NCBI GenBank assembly: GCA_030149295.1
Contig: JASBRV010000003.1
Location: forward strand, 1-60,532
Source of the DNA: Bacteriovoracales bacterium
Lineage (GTDB): Bacteria; Bdellovibrionota; Bacteriovoracia; Bacteriovoracales; Bacteriovoracaceae
Direction of reading: 5' to 3'
DNA: 60,532 bases
The notes under the pieces are model-generated. The model was not told where the DNA came from and made no database searches. It saw only the letters and a program-made list of their open reading frames with translations. Position 1 is the first letter of the stretch. Each line of letters opens with the position of its first letter. Position numbers and translations under genes: made by a program. Of the stretch, positions 7,684 through 14,828 are shown piece by piece.

Positions 7684-8802
7684 ATGAAAAAGACTATTTT
7701 TGCGCTCCTAGGCGCCCTCCTATCCCTAAGCACTTTTGCCAATGTGGACACTCTAATTTCCCAAATGGATCTCACCAGAAAAATCGGCCAAATGCTTCTC
7801 GTTGGCTTTCGAGGTCAAAGTGTGAACTCACGCCATGAGATTGTTAGAGACATCAAAAAATACAAAATCGGGTCGGTGATTCTCTTTGAGTACGATGCAC
7901 GCACAAGAAAAAGGGCCCGTAATATTGGTTCTCCCGATCAATTGAGAAGACTTACGAGTGATCTGCAAGCCTATTCTGACATTCCCCTTTTCATCAGTAT
8001 CGATGAAGAAGGAGGATTGGTGAGCCGATTGAAATCTCGCTATGGTTTTCAATCCTTTCCTTCTCAGCAAGAAGTAGCCGCTCGTGGTGACCTCTCTTAT
8101 ACCTATGACAATGCTTTTTCTCTATCCGCGCAACTAGCGGAATTTGGCATTAATATGAACTTTGCTCCTGTCGTTGATGTGAACACAAATAGGCAAAACC
8201 CTATCATTGGTAAGCTTAAGAGAAGTTTCTCTGTTGATGAAAATCAAGTGACGGATCATGCCCGCGAGGTGATCAAGGCCCACCAAGATAATAGAGTGGC
8301 GACAGCACTTAAGCATTTTCCCGGTCACGGCTCATCTACCAAAGACAGTCATAAGTCTTTAGTAGATGTGACTCAGACTTGGGATCAGCGCGAGCTCACT
8401 CCTTTTCGCGTTTTAAATGAGGAAAATAATGTTGATATGATTATGACTGCCCATGTATTTAATAGAAACTTGGACTCTCAATACCCTGCTACTCTTTCTG
8501 AAAAAATCATTGGAGGACTTTTACGAGACCAGATTGGTTTTGAAGGCGTGGTCATTAGTGATGATATGAATATGAAGGCCATTGCTGATCATTATAAGCT
8601 TGAGTTTGCAGTTGAGCGCGCAATTAAGGCCGGAGTCGATATCCTGCTCTTTGGAAATAATTTGGACTACGATAAAAATATCGCAAAGAAAGTCCAGCGT
8701 ATCATCAAGCGCCTCGTGAAGCGTGGTGTGGTAAGTGAAGAGCGTTTAGATCAGTCTGTTAAGCGTATTCTCAAACTCAAAGAAAAGCGCGGACTTCTAT
8801 AG
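7684..8802 (+). CDS. Beta-N-acetylhexosaminidase, GH3 family (NagZ-type), exported
   Basis: A 372-residue glycoside hydrolase family 3 enzyme. The core contains the NagZ signature KHFPGHG followed by DSH near residue 215, which includes the His of the flexible catalytic loop, and VVISDDMNMKA near residue 295, which carries the nucleophile Asp. The N-terminus from the ATG at 7684 is a signal peptide (MKKTIFALLGALLSLSTFA), so this form is predicted periplasmic or secreted, unlike cytoplasmic NagZ of E. coli. The likely role is removal of N-acetylglucosamine from peptidoglycan fragments. In a predator that could be self or prey wall turnover (inference). A sixteen-codon upstream extension of the frame is rejected. 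Confidence 0.9.
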   Translation: MKKTIFALLGALLSLSTFANVDTLISQMDLTRKIGQMLLVGFRGQSVNSRHEIVRDIKKYKIGSVILFEYDARTRKRARNIGSPDQLRRLTSDLQAYSDIPLFISIDEEGGLVSRLKSRYGFQSFPSQQEVAARGDLSYTYDNAFSLSAQLAEFGINMNFAPVVDVNTNRQNPIIGKLKRSFSVDENQVTDHAREVIKAHQDNRVATALKHFPGHGSSTKDSHKSLVDVTQTWDQRELTPFRVLNEENNVDMIMTAHVFNRNLDSQYPATLSEKIIGGLLRDQIGFEGVVISDDMNMKAIADHYKLEFAVERAIKAGVDILLFGNNLDYDKNIAKKVQRIIKRLVKRGVVSEERLDQSVKRILKLKEKRGLL

Positions 8803-8836
8803 TAAATATTGACAGTATTTGAGTAGTGAAAAAAAA

Positions 8837-8852
8837 GTTTGACTTATCAAAC
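8837..8852. promoter_or_regulatory. 16-bp palindrome over a -35 box
   Basis: GTTTGA-CTTA-TCAAAC is a perfect 6+6 inverted repeat that overlaps the -35 element at 8839-8844. The same arms with a different 4-base centre occur at 45086-45101, over the start of the TonB receptor gene. It is a candidate operator of an unknown regulator. Confidence 0.4.
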
Positions 8853-8867
8853 ACTGTTCCATAACAT
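8839..8867 (+). promoter_or_regulatory. Candidate sigma-70 promoter of an intergenic transcript
   Basis: TTGACT at 8839-8844, a 17-base spacer and TAACAT at 8862-8867. It points at the terminator at 8931-8965 with no good reading frame between, so it appears to drive a short RNA. Confidence 0.5.
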
Positions 8868-8873
8868 TGAGTT

Positions 8874-8965
8874 AATCATCTCTGGAGCTAACTTCTTAGT
8901 AACTCTAGTTCTTTAAGTAGTATTGTGCCTAAAGGGAGTCCCAGGCCTCGAGGGGACTCCCTTTT
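8874..8965 (+). ncRNA. Candidate small RNA of about 90 nt
   Basis: The interval lies between the promoter at 8839-8867 and a strong Rho-independent terminator at 8931-8965. The start is estimated as 6-7 bases after the -10 box. The body (CTCTGGAGCTAACTTC and onward) has no convincing open frame. I do not recognise a known RNA family. The alternative is that the terminator simply serves the upstream GH3 gene, which ends 130 bases before it. Confidence 0.4.
8931..8965 (+). terminator. Strong Rho-independent terminator
   Basis: A perfect 12-bp stem (AAAGGGAGTCCC at 8931-8942 with GGGACTCCCTTT at 8953-8964) and a 10-base loop, ending in TTTT. Its presence rules out the upstream start (8925) of the next gene's reading frame. 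Confidence 0.85.
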
Positions 8966-9029
8966 CCAAAATTTTCATTTTCTTAGATACGGTTTGACGA
9001 AGAAGGCCCTTCAGGAGAGAACTCTCATT

Positions 9030-9971
9030 ATGGATAGCTTATTCACAGAATTTTTCTCATTGACATTGGAGCCAAGTCAACGGCTTTATTGGCCCTTTGT
9101 TCTCAGTTCTGTACTGGTGGCCTTCCTCTATAGCTATAAAGATGGATACAGAGAGCGTTGGCGCGAAATAGTTCATCCAAGTTCTCAAACAGATGCAAAA
9201 ATTTTTTTTCTCAATCTTCTTTTGAAGACTTTTATATTCCCCTTATTTCTCTTCTCTACTTTTTCGGTTTCAGTTGGTCTTCTTAAGGCTTTAAGAAGTG
9301 TATTTGAAGGCTCACCAGGTCTCGCTTGGTTACCGTGGCAGCAAAGTTTAGTGGCGACAATTCTCGCTTTTGTTTTAAACGACTTTTTTCGCTTCCTTCA
9401 GCACTACCTTATGCACCAGCTACCAGGGCTTAGACTACTTCATCGCACTCATCATTCTGCCTTGGTTTTAACCCCTTTGACTCTTTTTAGAACTCATCCG
9501 ATTGAGGCACTGATTGCTGGGGCAAGAAATGTTCTTTCCATGGGGATCACCTTTGCTCTTTATTCATTTCTTTTTGAAAGAGTGGTCAATGTTTACGATT
9601 TTCTCGGGGTGAATCTTTTCGGCTTTCTCTTTAATGCCGCCCTTTCTAATCTGCGCCACTCCCCTATTCCTTTTAGCTTTGGCCCGCTTGAATATTTCAT
9701 TATTTCTCCACGCATGCATCAAATTCACCATTCCAATAACCCTAAGCACTGGAATAAAAATTACGGTGTGGCGCTCTCCCTTTGGGATCAACTGATGGGA
9801 AGTTTTTATCGACCCACAAGTACTGAGGCAAAAAATCTGTCCTTTGGTCTGCACTTAGAAAATTCCCTTGAGGCCTTTGAAGAGGCGACGACCCTAAAGG
9901 GTGTGCTCATTCCCCGAGAACTTTTAAAGGGTAATCCTGACACTAGAGAGCTTAATCTTCTTAATTCTTAG
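9030..9971 (+). CDS. Sterol desaturase/fatty acid hydroxylase family membrane protein
   Basis: A 313-residue membrane di-iron oxygenase of the sterol desaturase/fatty acid hydroxylase superfamily. The histidine boxes are HYLMH near residue 126, HRTHH near 143 and HQIHH near 227, with four to five hydrophobic segments around them. The ATG at 9030 has a GGAGA site 12 bases upstream; the frame is open to 8925 but that stretch is inside the terminator. Members hydroxylate or desaturate sterols, sphingoid bases, carotenoids or ether lipids. In Bdellovibrio relatives, sphingolipid hydroxylation is a reasonable guess only. A second member of the family lies at 48189-48998. Confidence 0.85.
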   Translation: MDSLFTEFFSLTLEPSQRLYWPFVLSSVLVAFLYSYKDGYRERWREIVHPSSQTDAKIFFLNLLLKTFIFPLFLFSTFSVSVGLLKALRSVFEGSPGLAWLPWQQSLVATILAFVLNDFFRFLQHYLMHQLPGLRLLHRTHHSALVLTPLTLFRTHPIEALIAGARNVLSMGITFALYSFLFERVVNVYDFLGVNLFGFLFNAALSNLRHSPIPFSFGPLEYFIISPRMHQIHHSNNPKHWNKNYGVALSLWDQLMGSFYRPTSTEAKNLSFGLHLENSLEAFEEATTLKGVLIPRELLKGNPDTRELNLLNS

Positions 9972-10120
9972 GCTTTTTTTGAGTAAGAATCGTGGATTTT
10001 CTTACAATCTCCATGAAAAGAGTGAGTATTTTTCATGAGCTCCTCTCATTGTGTTTTTCCTTTGTTAGTCTGAAGTCGAAATTACACCATTTCAGACATT
10101 TTAATCAGGGAGACCCACAA

Positions 10121-10753
10121 ATGATGAATTCGGCAAAATCTTTATTACTTATTACGGTTTTTCTTGGGCTTTCAGTTTCTTCTTTCGCTCAGTCTCGCTC
10201 TGCTGATGAAAGAGCGATTGAAAGATACGCACAGGAAATTCAATTACTCTCTCAAAGAAGACTTCCTCGTTTAACTGACAGAGAAGTTTCTCAGCTAAGA
10301 GGAGCTCTCGAAAATGCACGTGCCATTCTCATGGGTCGGCGTGTACCACCAACGCGTGTTTGTCTTCATGATCCCAGTGGACAAGCACCTTCCGTGCAAA
10401 GACAAATTGAAAGAGTCGCGAAAGATTATTTTGGTCTTTTCACTTTCGATGCTGAAGATCACGCTGAGGAGTGGATGGCAAAGTATCCTTGCTCTCTTGC
10501 TAATCAATATGAAGAAAATGCTGAGGCCCTCTTCAAAACGGCGAGAGAAGTTTTTGATCTCTTCAAATTCGATGCGGAAAAGTTTACCAAGGAAAATGTT
10601 GAAAAAGTTTGTGATGCTTCTATCCTTTTTAAAACAGCACAATCTTACTACGACCTCGGTCGTTCTCGTCGTATGTCCACCAGCGAAGCCGAGCAATATG
10701 CTCAAGCCCGCATCGCTAAAGATGGCTTCTACACCTGCCAATTTGGTCAATAG
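10121..10753 (+). CDS. Exported protein with short internal repeats
   Basis: A 210-residue protein with a signal peptide from the ATG at 10121 (GGGAG site upstream; a second ATG follows directly). The mature part begins with a Gln/Arg/Glu-rich helix. It then shows two similar blocks, FGLFTFDAEDHAEEW and FDLFKFDAEKFTKEN, separated by about 45 residues, each followed by a single Cys and the phrase LFKTA. A shorter third copy (YYDLGRSRRMSTSEAEQYAQ) is also visible. It is of no family I recognise, and probably periplasmic. A strong terminator follows at 10775. Confidence 0.7.
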   Translation: MMNSAKSLLLITVFLGLSVSSFAQSRSADERAIERYAQEIQLLSQRRLPRLTDREVSQLRGALENARAILMGRRVPPTRVCLHDPSGQAPSVQRQIERVAKDYFGLFTFDAEDHAEEWMAKYPCSLANQYEENAEALFKTAREVFDLFKFDAEKFTKENVEKVCDASILFKTAQSYYDLGRSRRMSTSEAEQYAQARIAKDGFYTCQFGQ

Positions 10754-10774
10754 AATCGGCTAGACAAGGGATTT

Positions 10775-10801
10775 AAGGGGCTATTAGGCCCCTTTTTTTT
10801 T
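10775..10801 (+). terminator. Rho-independent terminator
   Basis: The stem AAGGGGC/GCCCCTT has a short loop and is followed by nine T residues. It ends the 10121-10753 transcript. Confidence 0.85.
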
Positions 10802-10804
10802 GCC

Positions 10805-10810
10805 TATAAT
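10805..10810 (+). promoter_or_regulatory. Perfect -10 box ahead of the glutathione peroxidase gene
   Basis: TATAAT sits 28 bases before the ATG at 10838. The -35 region would fall in the preceding terminator and is not consensus, so the promoter may need an activator or be weak. Confidence 0.35.
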
Positions 10811-10837
10811 ATGACAAACCAACCTTTGGAGTGTCCT

Positions 10838-11356
10838 ATGAAAAATTTCCTTTTTACGGTTTTAAGCCTCTTTCTTTTTCAGGCTCAAGCAGGCGATCTC
10901 TACTCTCTCAATATGAAAAAAACGGATGGCAGTGAATTTCCTTTGAAGTCTCTTAAAGGGAAGGCCGTACTTTTTGTGAATGTGGCCACTCGTTGTGGGT
11001 ATACTGGTCAGCTTGATGATCTTGAAAAACTTTTTCAAAAGTACAAAGAGAAAGATTTTATGGTGGTTGGTATTCCATCGAATGATTTTGGAGGTCAAAC
11101 TCCTGAAGGAGATAAAGAGGTCGCAAAGTTTTGCCGCTTAAAGTACGGAGTGAGTTTTCCTCTGACCGCAAAGACTCCCGTTAAAGATGAGGGTAAACCT
11201 GAGCTCATTAAAATTCTTCTCAATGGTGGTGAAAATATCAAATGGAACTTTGAGAAGTTTCTTGTCAATAAAGAGGGTCAAGTGATTGGGCGATTTGAAA
11301 GTGGAGTCACTCCCCTTTCTAAAGAACTTACGGAAAAAATTGAATCCATTCTATAA
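10838..11356 (+). CDS. Glutathione peroxidase family protein, exported
   Basis: A 172-residue thiol peroxidase of the GPx family. The peroxidatic Cys is Cys53 in VNVATRCGYTG (Cys rather than selenocysteine); the Gln and Trp partners are in NDFGGQTPEG near residue 87 and KWNFEKFLV near 136. The N-terminus (MKNFLFTVLSLFLFQAQA) is a signal peptide, so the enzyme should detoxify peroxides in the periplasm, probably with a thioredoxin-like reductant as most Cys-GPx do. The ATG at 10838 has a GGAG site at the right distance. Another 9 codons upstream are open but unsupported. Confidence 0.9.
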   Translation: MKNFLFTVLSLFLFQAQAGDLYSLNMKKTDGSEFPLKSLKGKAVLFVNVATRCGYTGQLDDLEKLFQKYKEKDFMVVGIPSNDFGGQTPEGDKEVAKFCRLKYGVSFPLTAKTPVKDEGKPELIKILLNGGENIKWNFEKFLVNKEGQVIGRFESGVTPLSKELTEKIESIL

Positions 11357-11389
11357 AGATGGCATGATGAAGACAGCGAGGGATTCATC

Positions 11390-12271
11390 ATGCCACTTTT
11401 ATTAGAGCCAGAAGACATTCAGTCCTACCCATTCTCACCCCTAGAGAGACCTCAAAAAGTACTCATGGTAGACCCAGAGCATTTTGATGTGACTTATCAG
11501 ATAAACCCTCATATGGGATCTGATGGGGAAGAACTCCCTATAATCGATGAAAAGAGGGCTCGTTATCAATGGGAGAAACTCAAAGAAAAGCTTAAAGAGC
11601 TCGGCCTAAATGTGACGAGTTTTCCTGGTCAGGAAGGGCTTCCCGACATGGTCTTTGCCGCTAATCAGGTATTACCCCTTGATTCAAAAAGGATCCTGCT
11701 TAGCCGAATGGCCCATGAAGAGCGCGCTGGAGAAGTTCAACATTTTAAAGACTACTTTGAGCATCATGGTATTCAAGTTATTGAGTTGCCAGAAGAGGTA
11801 GAAAAGTTTGAAGGAACGGGCGATGGTCTGTGGCATCCTGGGATGGATCTTTTGTGGTGTGGTCAGGGTTTTCGCACAGATCGCACGGGCACTGCTCATC
11901 TCGCAGATAAGATGGGCCTTGCTGTTGCCCCTTTGACTCTCATAGATCCTTATTTTTATCACCTCGATACATGTATGAGTATTATTGATGGCCAAACAGT
12001 GGCATGGGTCCCTGAAGCTTTCAGTGAACGCTCTATAAGAGTGGTTGATAGCTTTTTTAAAAGAAAAATTGAAGTTCCCTACGAGGAGGCGAAAGAAACC
12101 CTCGCCTGTAATTGTTGGTGCCCTGATGATAAAAATGTTCTAGTTCCTTTGGGGGCTAAAACCCTCAAAACTTCTCTAGAGACTTTAGGTTTCGAGGTCC
12201 ATCAAGTCGACACCAGTGAGTTTCAAAAGGCCGGGGGCTCAATCTTTTGTCTTAAGCTCGCCTACTTTTAA
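11390..12271 (+). CDS. Amidinotransferase/dimethylargininase-like guanidino hydrolase
   Basis: A 293-residue enzyme of the pentein (guanidino-group modifying) superfamily. Landmarks are DMVFAANQ near residue 86, FEGTGDGLWHPG near 140, YHLDTCMSII with the general-acid/base His191, and GGSIFC with the nucleophile Cys287. This layout matches dimethylarginine dimethylaminohydrolase and the related arginine hydrolases; the exact substrate (arginine, methylated arginine or another guanidine) cannot be settled by eye. It is cytoplasmic, and normal in length. Its last four bases overlap the end of the convergent fliL-like gene. Confidence 0.85.
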   Translation: MPLLLEPEDIQSYPFSPLERPQKVLMVDPEHFDVTYQINPHMGSDGEELPIIDEKRARYQWEKLKEKLKELGLNVTSFPGQEGLPDMVFAANQVLPLDSKRILLSRMAHEERAGEVQHFKDYFEHHGIQVIELPEEVEKFEGTGDGLWHPGMDLLWCGQGFRTDRTGTAHLADKMGLAVAPLTLIDPYFYHLDTCMSIIDGQTVAWVPEAFSERSIRVVDSFFKRKIEVPYEEAKETLACNCWCPDDKNVLVPLGAKTLKTSLETLGFEVHQVDTSEFQKAGGSIFCLKLAYF

Positions 12272-12762
12272 GAGACAGTAAATTTAGTGAAGAGAATTCT
12301 TAAAATCTCATCATCTTTGAGCTGACTATTAATGTGTTTTTGAAGAATGTTCTTAAGAACACCACGCCCTTCTAATTTTAAAATATCTTGTGGTGTTTGA
12401 TTGTTAAAAATAGAGATGATTTCATCTCTTAGGGTTGGAGTTTTATTGATAATCTCGGTGAGGTCTTTATCAATTGGCGTTTGCACTAAGAGTGTAATGG
12501 AGATTTTGATAAATCTCTGAGGTCCTGAAGGCCTGGCAAGGTTAATGGCAAAATCTCCAAAGGGATACTCAACGATCTTTTTTCCTTCAGGAGCCTTAGG
12601 GATATAGGGCGATTGGATTGGTTTTTGTACAGGTGGAGAGCTCTTGGTAGTACTTTTATCCACCTCATCATTGATCGAATATTGATTGAAAAGTAAAAAA
12701 ACCGCTATCAACGTGTTGATAATAATTAAAATGGCGAGAAGTGGGTTTTTAGGAGCCTTCAT
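12268..12762 (-). CDS. FliL-like flagellar basal-body protein
   Basis: A 164-residue protein with one N-terminal membrane anchor (LLAILIIINTLIAVFLLF), a Pro-rich linker and a FliL domain: IVEYPFGDFAINL, RFIKISITLLVQT and the final LKLEGRGVLKNILQKHIN region. FliL binds near the stator of the flagellar motor and supports torque. No other flagellar gene is in the window, so this is a lone copy that may be a paralogue. It is followed upstream on the same strand by the protease-LRR gene, whose stop is only about 25 bases before this ATG, so they may be co-transcribed. Confidence 0.8.
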   Translation of the reverse strand: MKAPKNPLLAILIIINTLIAVFLLFNQYSINDEVDKSTTKSSPPVQKPIQSPYIPKAPEGKKIVEYPFGDFAINLARPSGPQRFIKISITLLVQTPIDKDLTEIINKTPTLRDEIISIFNNQTPQDILKLEGRGVLKNILQKHINSQLKDDEILRILFTKFTVS

Positions 12763-12786
12763 TGGCTTTTATTTTACAGAGCTTCT

Positions 12787-14730
12787 TCAGTTTGCGCAAA
12801 AATTTCTCAAGGCCTCGGAGCCGCGATTTTGAGGGCAATTGGCTTCTGTTTTAGGAACTTGCCCTCTTTGAAGAGGGGTTCTAAAGAGCCTCAAAAGGCC
12901 TAAGGCTTCCAAGCTTGCGAGGGGTTTGACGTCTAGGATGGGGTTACCTGAGAGATTGAGCTCTTTAAGGAAGGGAAATCTTTGGTTTTCAAAAACTCTA
13001 AGATCACCGATACGATTAAAAGTTAAGTTTAACTCTATTAGGAAAGGAATATTTTTTAAAAAGTCGAGTTCAGAGATATCACATTGACTGGCGGAAAGAA
13101 TTTTTAAAGCAGGACTATTTTTAGGAAAAATAACGCCTCCGTTAAAAAAGTCTTTCAATTCTAGCTCTTCTAGTTTGTTGAGTTTACTGAGATCAAGGGG
13201 AGCATTATCTCCCGTGATCTTTAAGTACTTAAGATTCTCCATAAGGCCTACAATCATAGGTGAGGCTAAAACAGTATTTCTGGCATCAAAAGACTCAAGA
13301 TGAGGAGCTATGGTTTCTAGTCCAAAAACCACAGAGGAATTTAGGCTGGTGATGATAAGCTCTTTTATTTTGAGAGGGTTTAAAACTCTCAAGTCTTTTA
13401 CACTTGTACCAGAGAGGTTAAGAGACTTGAGTCCTTTTATGTTGAGTATGCCCCTGATGTCATAAAGAGGGTTATTCTCAAAAGAAACTTCTTCGATTGT
13501 GTTTTCCTGAAGAAAATCAAGTGTCTCGAGCCCCAAGTTTTTTATTTGTAACTTTTTGATATTGAGACCCTTAATGGACTCAAGATCGACAAAGGCCTTG
13601 GGGTAATTAAGAAGATGGAGTTCCTTTAAAGAAGGCATAAGGCTAAGGGGGGCAAGAGAAATCTTGCTAGAGGTGACTTGGTTGTAGTCGAGATAAACTC
13701 TTTCTAAGCCTTCAAGATAGCGAGTGATCTGGCCACAGTCTTCATAAAAGTCACCACTTTGATCCTGGCCAAGATCATCGACTTTTTGATCGAGAAGAAT
13801 CTTAAGAAGGTTCCACTGAGGAGAGCCAATATCTCGGCTTTGACACCACTGTCCGAGACTCTTAAATTCGGCTCTTGCTTCTGATCGATCAATATTTTCA
13901 AAGGGCTCTGACTTGTGAAGAACGCTATCGCTGGTTTGCTCAATCCAATGGCCATGAGCTCCTAAGAAGCTGTAAAGGCTTTGGTTTTGAGCGCAGTCGA
14001 CATGATAAGGAAAATCGTCATCACCCGTTTGGGCCATGGCTTCTGGGGTCAGAACGAGGTCAAAACCATTGGTTACTCCAATGATATGCCATCTTCCTTT
14101 AATCTTAACGTAGGCGGGACCCCCACTATCTCCATGGCAAGAGCCCTGGCCCTCATCCCCTTCAAAGAGAAGGATATGGAAAAAGCGAGGGTTATTGATA
14201 TAGCGTTTAAGACGAGTGCGACCCCAAAGCTTTTGACCAGCGCGAATCACATTAGGTTCTGGGTGATGATCGCCAAAGCCAACCTGGATGACTTCCATTC
14301 CTATATGAAGTTTTGAGGGGTCACTGAGAATGGGTAGTGTTCTAAAATTCTTGGGAGCATGGCCACTGAAACGAACCCATGCCACATCAAAACTGGGAAA
14401 AGTCATTTCCCAATCAGTGGGGTGACGAGTGTCCCATGCTTCAATATCTCTATAGAGCTCTTCTTTGGCCAGTGTGGTGTCATCGCCAAAGTAAATTCTT
14501 ATGACCTGATCTTCTTTATCCACAAGGCAATGCTTAGCTGTAGCGACAATATTGGGAGCCACTAAGGATCCGGTACAAAAGATTTTTCCGTTCTCTTTAA
14601 CCAAAGCAACAGCATTGTTGGCACCAGGATTCTCCGGCCCTAGAGAAGCCCCTGAGATGATCTTTTGGGAGCCCTGAGTGTGAGAAGCGGCCAAGAAGAT
14701 AAATAGCGTAAGAAACTGTTTTTTCAGCAT
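12787..14730 (-). CDS. Secreted S1 serine protease fused to leucine-rich repeats
   Basis: A 647-residue exported protein. Residues 1-20 are a signal peptide. Residues 24-265 form a trypsin-fold (S1) protease with catalytic His67 (VATAKHCL), Asp115 (SFDVAWVR) and Ser202 (GDSGGP); the classic IISG start of mature S1 enzymes is at residues 24-27, directly after the signal region. The S1-pocket position six residues before the Ser is Gly, not Asp, so trypsin-like Lys/Arg cutting is not expected. From about residue 340 to 625 there are roughly a dozen leucine-rich repeats of 21-23 residues (such as LKSLNLSGTSVKDL and FLKELNLSGNPI). The repeats would serve as a binding arm. Likely secreted or surface-located; a role in predation is inference. 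Confidence 0.9.
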   Translation of the reverse strand: MLKKQFLTLFIFLAASHTQGSQKIISGASLGPENPGANNAVALVKENGKIFCTGSLVAPNIVATAKHCLVDKEDQVIRIYFGDDTTLAKEELYRDIEAWDTRHPTDWEMTFPSFDVAWVRFSGHAPKNFRTLPILSDPSKLHIGMEVIQVGFGDHHPEPNVIRAGQKLWGRTRLKRYINNPRFFHILLFEGDEGQGSCHGDSGGPAYVKIKGRWHIIGVTNGFDLVLTPEAMAQTGDDDFPYHVDCAQNQSLYSFLGAHGHWIEQTSDSVLHKSEPFENIDRSEARAEFKSLGQWCQSRDIGSPQWNLLKILLDQKVDDLGQDQSGDFYEDCGQITRYLEGLERVYLDYNQVTSSKISLAPLSLMPSLKELHLLNYPKAFVDLESIKGLNIKKLQIKNLGLETLDFLQENTIEEVSFENNPLYDIRGILNIKGLKSLNLSGTSVKDLRVLNPLKIKELIITSLNSSVVFGLETIAPHLESFDARNTVLASPMIVGLMENLKYLKITGDNAPLDLSKLNKLEELELKDFFNGGVIFPKNSPALKILSASQCDISELDFLKNIPFLIELNLTFNRIGDLRVFENQRFPFLKELNLSGNPILDVKPLASLEALGLLRLFRTPLQRGQVPKTEANCPQNRGSEALRNFCAN

Positions 14731-14828
14731 TAAGGCTATGTATCAAATTTTAAGGAGGAGGAGAAGAAAGAAGTAATATCTATCTCTAAAGATACTATAT
14801 GCTTCGCAGATTCCTGAGGTGGGCTCCC

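Noticed and set aside
8925-9029. N-terminal extension of the hydroxylase gene
   Set aside because: The stretch contains a perfect terminator hairpin.
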